A DNA stretch of 64,000 nucleotides from HR10 sp964615335 (GTDB taxonomy: Bacteria; Acidobacteriota; Blastocatellia; HR10): the NCBI GenBank assembly GCA_964615335.1, contig CAZTMT010000002.1:124001-188000 (forward strand), written 5' to 3'. The notes under the pieces are model-generated. The model made no database searches, had not been told where the DNA came from, and saw only the letters and a list, made by a program, of their open reading frames with translations. The position numbers and the translations under genes are program-made. Shown one piece after another: positions 35,906 to 45,750 of this stretch; position 1 is the stretch's first letter; the number at the start of each line of letters is the position of its first letter.

Positions 35906-38416
35906 TCAAAAGGGCATGGGCTTGAGGTCGAATTCGCGGAAGAGCGCGCGCTGGTCATAGAGCTTCGGACCGAGGATGGGAAACCAGGGGAAGAGCCCAC
36001 TGGAGGGGATGAAGGCGCTCTGCCCAGAAGGGAGATGGTTCCACCCCCGCGGAGGATTCGTCAGCTCCACGATCTGCGTGTACGTCGCGCGATTCGCTTT
36101 CGGAAGAGAGGGCCCCACCTGAAACCCGAAGAGATGCCGAAACGAGATCTTCTCGCGCTGGATCCAGGGCGCCATCCATGTCGGACCGTACGTGTGCGCT
36201 AGCTCCTCGACGGCCTCTCGAACACTCCGGACGATGACGTCGCGCCCATCGGCCCCGTTGAGATAATCGTGCCCCGAGGAAGCTCCCGAAGGGGGGCGCT
36301 CCAAGACGTGGAGCCAGGTGTTGAGCGTGACTTCTGAAAGGAAATCCTCCCCCAATTCATCAGCGAATGTGTTCTTGAGCAAGCGCCGCACAATGGCCTC
36401 GAAGATCACATAGGCGGGATTCACCATCGGCGAAGACGAGGCATCCGCATAGAGCGCTCCATCCCACTGCCGCAAAAGATCCGCGATCGCGCCCAGCAGG
36501 GGATCACTCGCCGCAGCCCTTTGGAGAGCTTCCAGGAGATAGTCGTTGAGGAATTCCGTCTTCGGCCCCGTGTCGTCAAAGCGCGCGATGTCTTTCTCAA
36601 TCTCCACCAGATCCTCCACGGCGAACCGCCCATCGGCCTGCTGCGGATGACTCTGCCTGAGAAATCTCATCGGTTCGGCGAGCACACTCATGATCCGCAG
36701 GACGCGATGCTGCTTTCCGAAGAGCACATCGTCGGGATTCTCGAAATCAACCGTCGGCTTGTTATTCCAATTCGCGAGCCATCCCTGCTGCGGATTTCGG
36801 ACATGGGGTTGAGGACGGACCTCTTCTTCCCACTCGGCCTCTCCCGTCCCCGGCAAGGGAAGGCGCGGATCGTAGGCGGCTGGACGAATGGGGATCCAGC
36901 CGGCGAGCCAGTACGCGATATTTCCTTCGACATCCGCGTAGAGGAAGTGATGCGATGTGGGAATCCGACGAATCGCGCGCTCGAAATCCTCCAGGTTCTG
37001 AGCGCGGTTGATCTCCAGAAATCCCACCCACGTTTCCGTCTCCCGCATCCAGTGAGCGCGCTTGATGGATACGGCGACGTGGTTCGCCTCATCCACAAAG
37101 AGCACGGGCCCATGAACCGTCCTCCGGACGCGAATCGTCACCTTCTTGGTCGCGCGCCACGGGAAGCCCAGAGGAGAGGTCCGAATCGCGATGGTTTCCT
37201 CCCGCACTTCCATTCGCCGATACGTCCCCTGATAGAGATACTCTTCGTGATCATTGGGATTCAACTGCTCGACGTACAGGTCCGTATTGTCGCCGGGCCC
37301 ACTGGTCGTCGTCCAGGCGATCCGCTCGTTATGCCCGACCAAGACGGCCGGCCCTCCGGCGAAGGCCATCCCCGTCACGTGCCATCCCGGGGCTTTCAGG
37401 TGAACCTCATGCGCGATATCCGGATAGAGGAACCCCATCTGCGGCCCGCCAAGAAGGAGAGGACGCCCTGTCTGAGAGTTCTTCCCCGCGATGACGAATC
37501 CGAAGCTCCCGAACTTGATGGGCAGTCCCAACCAGCGAAAGAGCGCGCGACGCCGCTCTAGCCATTTCTCATACGCGGCAAGAAAGCGGCGAAAATCGGG
37601 GAACCAGCGATAGAAGGAGAAGCGCGGAGATCGGCGTCGCGATCCGGGCCAAACCGCGTGCTCTGAGAGCGGGGGATGTTCGAGCGCATAGTCTTCGACC
37701 GGCACGGTCACCGGCGCTTCCGGATCATTGAGCCAGCGCACATCATCGAAGATCTCCCCCCCGATCTCCTCCCCGTGGCGTTTCACCAGGTGCTGATAGA
37801 GGACGAGATTCCGCAGCTCGCGCCCTCCGCGCTCCCCGAAGATCCGCACGGCCAATCGGCAGATGGCGATCGAATCGGTGACTGTCCACGGCTCCGGGAA
37901 ATACCCCAGGACGTGAAATTCCCAGGGCAGTTTCCGGCGCGGATCCTGTCGCGCCTCGTCCAGATACCGATTGATCCCATCCCGATAGGCGGCGATGGCG
38001 AGTCGCGCGAAATCGGGCAGGGCGTCGTACATCGCCTGATATTCCGCCTCTGTGTATCCGTGCTGGCGCTGCTCGATGTCCAACTCCACCAGCCCGATCG
38101 GTCCTCTCACCTCGACGCTCGTCACAAAATCGCCCAGGACTTCGGCCAGACGTCCTCGCGCAGCGCGCCGGAAGACCTCCAGTTGCCAGAGCCGATCCTG
38201 GGCGACCGCATAGCCATACGCTTCGAAGAGGTCATACGCATTTTCTGCCTCAATGCTCGGCCGGCCATACTCGTCCCGATGAATTCGGGCCGTGGACTCC
38301 CTCACCGGTTGAGATGAGGTGTGACCGACCGCTGCGTGCAAAAGAGTCTCTGCGCTCAGGACAGAGAGGCAGAGGACTCCTATTCCCCACCGGGTGAAAA
38401 ATCTCCTCCGACACAT
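35906..38416 (-). CDS. Penicillin acylase-family Ntn-hydrolase, exported
   Basis: 836 aa precursor. A signal peptide covers about residues 1-28, then an alpha chain with IHRDEYGRPSIEAEN and YGYAVAQDRLWQLEVFRR. A Gly-Ser junction near residue 303 (KFGSFGFVIAGKN) is the likely autocleavage site that exposes the Ser nucleophile of the beta chain. The family's GSNxW motif is changed to GSFGF. YVEQLNPND, a WLANWNNKP and a Gly-His-rich segment follow. Members hydrolyse amides such as beta-lactam side chains, acyl-homoserine lactones or N-acyl amino acids; the real substrate is unknown. GGGAGGGAAGG precedes the ATG. Confidence 0.9.
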   Translation of the reverse strand: MCRRRFFTRWGIGVLCLSVLSAETLLHAAVGHTSSQPVRESTARIHRDEYGRPSIEAENAYDLFEAYGYAVAQDRLWQLEVFRRAARGRLAEVLGDFVTSVEVRGPIGLVELDIEQRQHGYTEAEYQAMYDALPDFARLAIAAYRDGINRYLDEARQDPRRKLPWEFHVLGYFPEPWTVTDSIAICRLAVRIFGERGGRELRNLVLYQHLVKRHGEEIGGEIFDDVRWLNDPEAPVTVPVEDYALEHPPLSEHAVWPGSRRRSPRFSFYRWFPDFRRFLAAYEKWLERRRALFRWLGLPIKFGSFGFVIAGKNSQTGRPLLLGGPQMGFLYPDIAHEVHLKAPGWHVTGMAFAGGPAVLVGHNERIAWTTTSGPGDNTDLYVEQLNPNDHEEYLYQGTYRRMEVREETIAIRTSPLGFPWRATKKVTIRVRRTVHGPVLFVDEANHVAVSIKRAHWMRETETWVGFLEINRAQNLEDFERAIRRIPTSHHFLYADVEGNIAYWLAGWIPIRPAAYDPRLPLPGTGEAEWEEEVRPQPHVRNPQQGWLANWNNKPTVDFENPDDVLFGKQHRVLRIMSVLAEPMRFLRQSHPQQADGRFAVEDLVEIEKDIARFDDTGPKTEFLNDYLLEALQRAAASDPLLGAIADLLRQWDGALYADASSSPMVNPAYVIFEAIVRRLLKNTFADELGEDFLSEVTLNTWLHVLERPPSGASSGHDYLNGADGRDVIVRSVREAVEELAHTYGPTWMAPWIQREKISFRHLFGFQVGPSLPKANRATYTQIVELTNPPRGWNHLPSGQSAFIPSSGLFPWFPILGPKLYDQRALFREFDLKPMPF

Positions 38417-38558
38417 CTTCCTTCCCTCCCTGCAGAAATGGTCTCCTCTGCAGGAAAGACTTGGGAAACACCGCAGTCGCGCTTTCCCGTCTGCCCCGTC
38501 CTCCCGGTGGGAAAAGATATACGGTCAGCCGAAAGAAAGCAAGAGGCTGGAATCCGCC

Positions 38559-40394
38559 TCAGGCGCCTCTCTCCGGGTCCGAACCCGACGCGGAGGAGGA
38601 AGGCAACCGGCGCTTCTTTCGATAGAATGCCGAACGATGCAATCCCGAGAGCCGCGCCGCCTCCGCGATATTCCCCCGGGCTTTCTCCAGCGCTCGTTCG
38701 ATCAGCTCTTCTTCCAGTTCGGCGATATACGTGCGCGCGATCCTCAAGATCGCCCGGCGACGACGCTCCAGGTCTTCCTTATCAACCGGAGGAGTTCGTA
38801 TGAACGCGCGGAACGGATTCTTCTCCACATCGAGGGCGCGCATGCGCCGCCCGACGATGGCTTCCGGCAGATCGTACAGGCGGATCTCATCGGTCGGGGC
38901 CAGCAGAACGAGCCGTTGAACGAGATTCTCCAGCTCGCGCACATTGCCCGGGAAGGCATAGTCCTGCAAGGCCAGCAGAGCCTCAGGATGAAAGCGCAAG
39001 GTCAGACGACCGGCCGCCGAAGCGTACTTCTTCAGGAAGTGAAGCGCCAGCAGAGGGATGTCCTCCGGACGTTCGCGAAGCGGAGGGAGGCGGATCGGAA
39101 TGACGCTCAATCGGTAATAGAGGGCTTCGGAGAATTGCCCCTGGGCGACCATCTGGGAGAGCACGCGGCTTGTGGCCGCGATGACGCGCACGTCCACGCG
39201 GATCGGCTTCCCTCCGCCCAGCCGCTCGAACTCGTGAAACTGCAAGAAGCGAAGCAGCTTCGCCTGAACTGGCAGCGGCAGCTCGCCGACCTCATCCAGG
39301 AAGATCGTCCCCTGATGGGCCAGCTCGAAACGACCGAGGCGGCGCTCGACGGCTCCGGTGAACGCTCCCCGCTCATAGCCGAAGAGTTCCGATTCGACCA
39401 GAGTTTCCGGCAGAGCCGCGCAATTGACGACGACAAAAGGGCGAGACGCGCGCGGGCTCGCGGCATGAATGGCCCGCGCGAGCACCTCCTTGCCCGTCCC
39501 GGATTCCCCCTCGATGAGGATGGTCGCATCCGAAGGAGCGACCTGAAGGGCGATCTGCACGACTCTCTGCCATCCGGCACTGATCCCCACCAGATCGCGC
39601 AGTCCTTCGCCGAGGGGCGCGCGCGAGAACGCCTCGCGCGCCGCCAGGGCCACGCGCACGCGATCGGCCGCCTCCAGATAAGCGGCCAGCACCCGCGCGA
39701 CGCCGGCGAGGAACTCCCGATCCTCCTCCGAATACATCGCCGCGACGGAATCGTTCTCCAGATAGAGTGCTCCGAAGCTCACGCCCTCGATGGTGAACGG
39801 AGCCACAAGCGCCGAGCGTATCCCTCGCTGCACAACGCTCGTCTCCTGCGAATACGAAGGATCCGAGAGCGCGTCGCGGACCAGAAGAGTCTCCCCGCAC
39901 GAGAGCGCGCGCCCAAGAAGCGTGCGACTGAACCCGTATTCTTCGGCCGAGAGGTCGGCGGAACGAAAATTCCGAGCGCAGGCTAAAAGGACACGCTCGG
40001 CCGACACCGCGCTCGTTCCGACCCGCACTCCTCCGGGACAAAGGACCACAAGGATGCGTTCGGATCTCGTCTCGGCCAGCAAGAGATCGGCTGTCCGCTC
40101 GAGGAAGTCTTCGGTGGAAGAGCTGCCGACATACAGCTCAGCCAACTGCCGGGCTATCCGTCCCAGACGGCTCTCCCGCACATGCGCGTGAAGCTCGACA
40201 AGCGCCTGATCGAGCTTCTGCAGCTCATCAGCTCGAACGCGCTGGATGATCCTCCCGACAGCGCTCAACACGTTCTTCGCCTCGGCCTCCGAGAGGCGCC
40301 CGCCCAGGGCCGAACTGATGCGCCGCTCCAATTGCTCGAGCGCCCATCGAGCTTCGCGAAGAAGATTCGTCGCTCTCTCCCCCCAGGTGCTCAC
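38559..40394 (-). CDS. Sigma-54-dependent activator with GAF domain (NtrC/NifA class)
   Basis: 611 aa. An N-terminal helical part and a GAF-like sensor (about residues 85-240) precede the AAA+ core: Walker A GESGTGKEVLARAIH, the sigma-54-contacting GAFTGA, Walker B TIFLDEVGELP and an arginine finger region LYYRLSVIPIRLPPLRER. A Fis-type helix-turn-helix (ARGNIAEAARLSGLHRSAFYRKKR) ends it. There is no receiver domain, so the signal is probably a small ligand or protein sensed by GAF. Its ATG overlaps the stop of the Cys-rich gene (ATGA), tying it to the kinase operon. Confidence 0.93.
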   Translation of the reverse strand: MSTWGERATNLLREARWALEQLERRISSALGGRLSEAEAKNVLSAVGRIIQRVRADELQKLDQALVELHAHVRESRLGRIARQLAELYVGSSSTEDFLERTADLLLAETRSERILVVLCPGGVRVGTSAVSAERVLLACARNFRSADLSAEEYGFSRTLLGRALSCGETLLVRDALSDPSYSQETSVVQRGIRSALVAPFTIEGVSFGALYLENDSVAAMYSEEDREFLAGVARVLAAYLEAADRVRVALAAREAFSRAPLGEGLRDLVGISAGWQRVVQIALQVAPSDATILIEGESGTGKEVLARAIHAASPRASRPFVVVNCAALPETLVESELFGYERGAFTGAVERRLGRFELAHQGTIFLDEVGELPLPVQAKLLRFLQFHEFERLGGGKPIRVDVRVIAATSRVLSQMVAQGQFSEALYYRLSVIPIRLPPLRERPEDIPLLALHFLKKYASAAGRLTLRFHPEALLALQDYAFPGNVRELENLVQRLVLLAPTDEIRLYDLPEAIVGRRMRALDVEKNPFRAFIRTPPVDKEDLERRRRAILRIARTYIAELEEELIERALEKARGNIAEAARLSGLHRSAFYRKKRRLPSSSASGSDPERGA

Positions 40395-40801
40395 ATCTTC
40401 TCAAGACACAGCCCACAGGGCAGACACATCCCATCGCACTCGCAATATCCGATGGGACAGATCCCATCCACACCGAGGGTCTCGCGCAAGATCGCCCGCA
40501 GGCGCTTTTCCAGCGCGGCCGCTCGTCGCGCTCTCTGCTCCGGCGTCCTGCCGGCCAGGAAATGGCGGACGGCCAGATGCTCGAAAGCAGCCAACACCTC
40601 CCGAAGACGCATGTAGGGAGCAAAGTCCTCACCGCGCAGCTCCCGCACCTGGAGATCCCACTGGTCCCACCGATTCTTCACCGCCATTTCCTTCAGGAAC
40701 GCGGGAAGCTCCACAGCGGCCTCCCCGCCCTTTCGCTTCCTCCCGGGCCGTCTCATCAGAAGGCGAACACGAAGCGGGTTCTCTTTTCTCGTCTTTCTCA
40801 T
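40391..40801 (-). CDS. Small basic protein with six-cysteine C-terminal tail
   Basis: 136 aa, no family recognised. The N-terminus is very basic (RKTRKENPLRVRLLMRRPGRKRK), the middle is helical, and the last 22 residues hold six Cys at 115, 120, 122, 126, 129 and 132 (spacing C-x4-C-x-C-x3-C-x2-C-x2-C). Such a tail could bind zinc or an Fe-S cluster. It has AGGAGGATC upstream, lies 10 bp after the kinase stop and overlaps the activator start. The context suggests a signalling link between the two; this is inference. Confidence 0.75.
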   Translation of the reverse strand: MRKTRKENPLRVRLLMRRPGRKRKGGEAAVELPAFLKEMAVKNRWDQWDLQVRELRGEDFAPYMRLREVLAAFEHLAVRHFLAGRTPEQRARRAAALEKRLRAILRETLGVDGICPIGYCECDGMCLPCGLCLEKM

Positions 40802-40811
40802 GATCCTCCTC

Positions 40812-43724
40812 TCACGGGAAGTTCTCGATCATCTTGATCACACTCCAGCTTTCCTGCCTCCCATAGTACAGGACCTTCCCATCCGAAGACCACGCGGGAG
40901 TGGAGAAGTAGACCCGGGCGTCCCGATTCTCGGTCTTCTTCATCGCGGGCCCTCCCCGGACCGAAAGGACCCAGAGATTATCCCGCCCATCCGCGTGGGA
41001 AACATAAGCGATCGCGCGCCCATCGGGCGAGAGGCGAAGGGACACCAGACTGGTGGCTGCGAGACGACCCAGGGGATGCACTCTCCCTCCGGGAACAGAC
41101 ACGCGATAGAGGCGAACTTCTCGCATGGCCTGAGCGGAGAGGCGAGGTCCTTCGCCCAGCGCGACCAGCACCGCATCGCCCGCCGGCGTCCATCCCAAAA
41201 GCCGCACGACATCGCGACTCTGAAAGAGAGCGATCGGTCTTTTTCGATCCCTTTCGCCCACCCACACCGTCCACGGCACAGACGTCGCCGTTCGCGCCTC
41301 GGAGACAAAAGCGAGGCGGCGTCCATCAGGAGCCCAGATCGGACAGAAGAACGAGAGCGCACGATCCGCGTTCTCCGTCACGGCGTGCTCCTGGGGCGGG
41401 TCGAGCGTGGCGATCCAAATGTTCGAAGCCCCTGTCCGGGCGGAGGAATAGGCGAGGCAGCGACCATCGGGAGACCAGGTGAAGTCTCGGGTCTGCAGCC
41501 GATGGAAAGGCAAAAGCCCATATCCCCCGTGATATACCCCTCCGGTTGTCACGCGCCTCTCGCCCCCTCCGGAGGCCGGAACGATCCAAAGATCGAGATG
41601 CCCTCCCGATCCCTGGCGCATGAAAGCCAGATGCCGACCATCGGGCGACCAGCAGGGATCAAACCCCGATGTTGTGAAGCGGATCGGCATCCCCTCAGCT
41701 CTCAGCTCTCGCACGACGATACGAGACCGAAAGAGATCTCCCCCGGCGCTCGACTCCTCTTTCACCTGAAAGGCGAGCGCGCGTCCGTCAGGAGAGACGT
41801 CCGGCCACAGCTCCAGACCGATCTCCGTCGTCACCTGAAATTCTTCCCCCGTTCGAAGGCTCACTCCCCAAATGTCGGAGTCATCCTTCGAGAGCGAGTA
41901 GAGCACGCGATGCCCCTCCGCCGAGATATCCGAGACGAAAAGGTCCGCATCGCTTGAGGTGAGACGCCGAGGCATCCGGTCCCGCACGTCCACGAGGCAG
42001 ATTTGGTAGATCTCACCCCATTTACACGAATAGAGAAGACGTCGCCCATCGGGATGCCAGATCGGGAATCGCTCCTCCTCCGGACTCCGGGTCACGCGCA
42101 TGGGCTCCCCTCCGGACAGGGGGAGCACCCACACATCGGCTTGTCCCTCCTGAACATCCACATAAGCGAGGAAGCGTTCGTCCGGCGAGAGGCTGAAATC
42201 CGCAACGCGCGCCGTCTGAGGATCGAAAGAGGTCAGCGCCTTCGCCTGACCCGCGGAAAGATCGAAAGCATAGAGGTTCCGCTGGGCCTCGTAATAGATG
42301 ACGTTCCGCCGACTCGACCAGGCGACCAGGTTCGTCGGGCTCAAGCGCGCGGACGCTCCCCGGGAGAGGACGTGAAGCAGCCTTGGGACTCCTCCCAGCG
42401 CCGGGATCACCCATATCCCCAACTCCCCCTCGCGATCGGATAAGAAGGCGATCTGCTCTCCATCCGGCGACCAGAGAGGGGAGCGATCCGCCCACTCGTC
42501 CCGCGTGATTTGAATGGCCGTTCCTCCGCGCGTCTGTTGAACCCAGAGGTCCGGATATCCCCCCTTTCGGGAGATGAAGGCGATCATCTTCCCATCCGGC
42601 GAGAATCGAGCGCGCGGAGGGGTCTCGCCCGGTTCGTTCTTCCAGCTCGCGACCGAGACGTGCGATAAGGAGGAGACCCAGTCCGTTCCCTCGTGATCTC
42701 CCGAGCGCTGCGAGAGCCAGAGGACCGCCCCCACGATCAGGCTAAGCCCCACAAAACCAAGTGCCCACGTCCCGAAAATGCGCCGGAGAGTGCGCCCGAG
42801 CTTCCGCTCGCGAACGATTCGAGTGGGAGTCAGAGAGACGATGCGAAGTCCACTCACGGTATATCCCTTCTCGCGAGCGAACGCGACCAAATCCTCCTTC
42901 ATCTCCGAAATCGTCTGGTACCGATCCGCGGGACTCTTCCGAAGCGCCTTCCGAACGATCCGCTCCAGCTCGAAATCCACGCTCGGATTGAGCGCGCTCA
43001 TCGGCTCCGGCTCATCATGAAGAATCGCATGAAGCACCTCGACATCCGTCGCTCCCACAAAAGGACGTCGCCCCGTGAGCAGCTCATAAAGCAATGTGCC
43101 GAAGGAGAAGATGTCGCTCCGCGCGTCCAGAGGTTCTCCGCGAATCTGCTCGGGCGACATGTAGGGGGTCGTCCCCACAAGCGCTGACGTCGCCGTGATC
43201 TGCGAAAGTCCCATCGCCTCTTCCGGATGGCGATTCTCCGAAGGCACACGCTTGGCCAGACCGAAATCCAGGACGATCGCGCGATCGCGCTCATCCACGA
43301 TGACATTGGACGGTTTGATGTCCCGATGGATGATCCCCTGACGGTGCGCCTCTTCCAGGGCATCGGCGATGTCCAGGGCATAGGCGAGCGCTCGCTCGGG
43401 GGGCAGAGGTCCCTCTTCGAGAAGCTCCCTCAACGTTCGGCCCGAGATGTAGGGCATGGCGATGAAGATCACCTCCCCGACTTCCCCGACCTCGTAGATC
43501 GCGCAGATATTGGGGTGGCTCAGGGCCGAAGCTGCGCGCGCTTCGCGGAAGAAACGGCGCCGCGCCTCCGGATCCGCCGTGAGCGAAGGAGCCAGGACCT
43601 TGATCGCGACCGTGCGTCCTAGACGCACATCCACGGCGCGATACACCTCCGCCATTCCCCCGCGGGCAATCCAGGCGTCAACCCGATAATGGGAGAGAAT
43701 CGTTCCGGGCTGCAGCCTCCCCAT
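40812..43724 (-). CDS. Serine/threonine protein kinase with TolB-like propeller
   Basis: 970 aa. The Hanks-type kinase domain (about residues 11-275) has the Gly-rich loop ARGGMAEVYRA, the Lys in VAIKVLAP, the catalytic HRDIKPSNVIV, the LDFGLAK metal motif and TPYMSPEQI. One membrane segment lies near residues 320-338. The periplasmic part is a string of PD40 repeats (RFSPDGKMIAF, WSPDGEQIAFL, WHPDGRRLLYS and others), which form a beta-propeller sensor. This design is common in Acidobacteriota. It is the first gene of a three-gene operon with the Cys-rich protein and the sigma-54 activator. Confidence 0.94.
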   Translation of the reverse strand: MGRLQPGTILSHYRVDAWIARGGMAEVYRAVDVRLGRTVAIKVLAPSLTADPEARRRFFREARAASALSHPNICAIYEVGEVGEVIFIAMPYISGRTLRELLEEGPLPPERALAYALDIADALEEAHRQGIIHRDIKPSNVIVDERDRAIVLDFGLAKRVPSENRHPEEAMGLSQITATSALVGTTPYMSPEQIRGEPLDARSDIFSFGTLLYELLTGRRPFVGATDVEVLHAILHDEPEPMSALNPSVDFELERIVRKALRKSPADRYQTISEMKEDLVAFAREKGYTVSGLRIVSLTPTRIVRERKLGRTLRRIFGTWALGFVGLSLIVGAVLWLSQRSGDHEGTDWVSSLSHVSVASWKNEPGETPPRARFSPDGKMIAFISRKGGYPDLWVQQTRGGTAIQITRDEWADRSPLWSPDGEQIAFLSDREGELGIWVIPALGGVPRLLHVLSRGASARLSPTNLVAWSSRRNVIYYEAQRNLYAFDLSAGQAKALTSFDPQTARVADFSLSPDERFLAYVDVQEGQADVWVLPLSGGEPMRVTRSPEEERFPIWHPDGRRLLYSCKWGEIYQICLVDVRDRMPRRLTSSDADLFVSDISAEGHRVLYSLSKDDSDIWGVSLRTGEEFQVTTEIGLELWPDVSPDGRALAFQVKEESSAGGDLFRSRIVVRELRAEGMPIRFTTSGFDPCWSPDGRHLAFMRQGSGGHLDLWIVPASGGGERRVTTGGVYHGGYGLLPFHRLQTRDFTWSPDGRCLAYSSARTGASNIWIATLDPPQEHAVTENADRALSFFCPIWAPDGRRLAFVSEARTATSVPWTVWVGERDRKRPIALFQSRDVVRLLGWTPAGDAVLVALGEGPRLSAQAMREVRLYRVSVPGGRVHPLGRLAATSLVSLRLSPDGRAIAYVSHADGRDNLWVLSVRGGPAMKKTENRDARVYFSTPAWSSDGKVLYYGRQESWSVIKMIENFP

Positions 43725-43821
43725 CGCGCCCCCCTCACGATCGCGCTCTCACGAGATCGGCTCGCCTGCGGCCGTCCATGCCCTCTCTCCATCCTGAGAT
43801 CGCGCCGAGCTTCGGCTCGAA

Positions 43822-43830
43822 TGATATACT
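43822..43830 (+). promoter_or_regulatory. Extended -10 promoter of the Tat-signal gene/amidase unit
   Basis: TGATATACT fits the extended -10 form TG-N-TATACT. No clear -35 is seen, as expected for this class. Transcription would start near 43837, giving a ~110-nt leader before the ATG at 43948. Confidence 0.4.
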
Positions 43831-43947
43831 ATGTGCGAGAACATCGGCAATCAGCAGGCGATGAAATCTTTTAACATGCCCTTGCGTTCAAAGAGCCATC
43901 CGAAAATAATACTCCCGACATCCACCCCTGACGGAAAGGAGGAGAAT

Positions 43948-44292
43948 ATGGCGAAGAAGCGGACGCGCGCGACGCGACGACACTTTCTCAAGAGTGTCGC
44001 CGCCACGGCTCTTCTCCCCTCGACGGCTCTCCCCAAGGAGCCCGAAGAGCCGCGGGAGATCATCAAGATCTGGCACATCAGACTGTTCAAACCCCAGGCG
44101 CCGGCGCCTCTGACAGCCGCTCAGGCCTTGAGCGAGTTCGTGCGATCCCGCTATGGGAAGTTTCTCACCGAGGAGCAGTTCGCGGAGGTCGCGCGGCAGA
44201 TCGAGCAGAACCTTCGGTCGGCCGAACGCCTTCGGAGCGTGAAGCTCACCAATGCGGATGAGCCGGACGTGATCTTCCGGGCGATACCGTGA
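43948..44292 (+). CDS. Small exported protein with Tat-like signal
   Basis: 114 aa. The N-terminus has twin arginines in TRRHFLKSVAATALLPS, a Tat-type signal peptide, and the mature part is ~85 mixed helical residues with no recognised family. AAAGGAGGAG precedes the ATG. It lies 34 bp before an amidase gene and is probably co-transcribed with it. Short Tat-signal proteins beside cofactor enzymes often act as small subunits, but amidases do not need one, so the role is open. Confidence 0.7.
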   Translation: MAKKRTRATRRHFLKSVAATALLPSTALPKEPEEPREIIKIWHIRLFKPQAPAPLTAAQALSEFVRSRYGKFLTEEQFAEVARQIEQNLRSAERLRSVKLTNADEPDVIFRAIP

Positions 44293-44326
44293 GCGTCCCG
44301 GAAATTTCAGATCAGGAGGTTCGCTC

Positions 44327-45736
44327 ATGTCCGATCGCGAACTGGCGTTTCTCTCCATTCGGGAACTGGCTCGACTCATTCGATCCCGCCAGGTCTCACC
44401 CGTCGAGCTGACCCGCGTCTATCTGGACCGCCTGGAGAAGCTCGGACCGAAATTGGGGGCCGTCGTCACGATCACGTACGAGCAGGCTCTGGAGCAAGCC
44501 CGCCAGGCCGAACGTGAGATCCTGCGCGGACGCTATCGCGGCCTGTTGCACGGGATCCCTTATGGAGCGAAAGACCTGCTGGCGACTAAAGGGATTCCCA
44601 CGACCTGGGGAGCGGCTCCCTATCGAAACCAGGTCTTCGACTACGATGCGACGGTCATCGCGCGTCTTCGCCGAACGGGGGCCATCCTGGTCGCCAAGCT
44701 GGCCATGGTCGAGCTGGCCGGCGGAATGGGATACAACACGGCCGATGCCTCGTTCACCGGACCGGGGCGCACGCCGTGGAACCTCGACTACTGGAGCGGA
44801 GGTTCTTCCTCTGGATCGGGAGCAGCCGTGGCGGCAGGGCTGGTCGCCTTCGCCATCGGTTCGGAGACATCGGGCTCGATCCTGACGCCAGCGGCTTTCT
44901 GCGGCGTCTCGGGTCTGCGCCCAACCTATGGACTGGTGAGCCGATACGGCGCGATGGCCCTCTGCTGGACGCTCGACAAGCTCGGTCCCATGTGCCGCAC
45001 GGCCGATGACTGCGGGATCGTGCTCGCAGCGATCTCGGGCAGAGACCCGAAGGATCCTTCGAGCGTCGCTCGGAAATTCACCTATGAGGCGCCTCTTCTG
45101 CCGACGCGACGCATGCGCCTGGGAATCGTCAAGGGAGCGCTGGAACGCGTGCAGCCCGAAGTTCGGAAGAATTTCGAGGAAGCGGTGAACGTCCTCAAAA
45201 AATACGCCACCGTGGATCCGGAAGTCGCTCTCCCGGATCTTCCCTACGGGCAGGTCGTCCGGACTATTGTCAACGCCGAGGGCGCCAGTGCTTTTCTGGA
45301 CCTCATCGAGAGCGGGAGATTGGCCGAGCTGCAAAATCCCCGCGATCGGATCGGAGGATATGCGGGCATGACGGTGCTCGCCGTAGACTACTTGCAAGCG
45401 CAACGCATCCGCGTCCGGATCCGCCAGGCGCTTGCGGAAGTGCTCTCTCAATACGATGCCCTGATCGCGCCCACGCGGGCGACCGTCGCTTATCCGATCG
45501 GCGTGGAATTCGAGCGCGCCTATCCGGGCGTGGGCGGAGGCCCTCCGCTCATTCCCGCCGGCAATGCGGCGGGAGTTCCGGCGCTCTCGATCCCCAATGG
45601 GTTCGGACAGTCCGGACTCCCGACGGCGCTCCAGCTCATGGGGCGCGCCTTCGGAGAAGCGACGCTCATCGCGCTGGCCAATGCCTATCAGCGCGAGACC
45701 GACTGGCACCGAAAGCGGCCCCCGCTTGAGGCGTGA
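44327..45736 (+). CDS. Amidase-signature-family hydrolase
   Basis: 469 aa. The Ser-cisSer-Lys triad is visible: Lys82 in YGAKDLLATKG, the Ser-rich WSGGSSSGSGAAVAA, and the nucleophile Ser184 in GSETSGSILTPA. It is GatA-like in length, but gatB and gatC are not adjacent and the context favours a general amidase acting on amides or short peptides. It has no signal peptide, unlike its Tat-signal neighbour. AGGAGG precedes the ATG. Confidence 0.9.
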   Translation: MSDRELAFLSIRELARLIRSRQVSPVELTRVYLDRLEKLGPKLGAVVTITYEQALEQARQAEREILRGRYRGLLHGIPYGAKDLLATKGIPTTWGAAPYRNQVFDYDATVIARLRRTGAILVAKLAMVELAGGMGYNTADASFTGPGRTPWNLDYWSGGSSSGSGAAVAAGLVAFAIGSETSGSILTPAAFCGVSGLRPTYGLVSRYGAMALCWTLDKLGPMCRTADDCGIVLAAISGRDPKDPSSVARKFTYEAPLLPTRRMRLGIVKGALERVQPEVRKNFEEAVNVLKKYATVDPEVALPDLPYGQVVRTIVNAEGASAFLDLIESGRLAELQNPRDRIGGYAGMTVLAVDYLQAQRIRVRIRQALAEVLSQYDALIAPTRATVAYPIGVEFERAYPGVGGGPPLIPAGNAAGVPALSIPNGFGQSGLPTALQLMGRAFGEATLIALANAYQRETDWHRKRPPLEA

Positions 45737-45750
45737 AGTCCCGGCACGTG

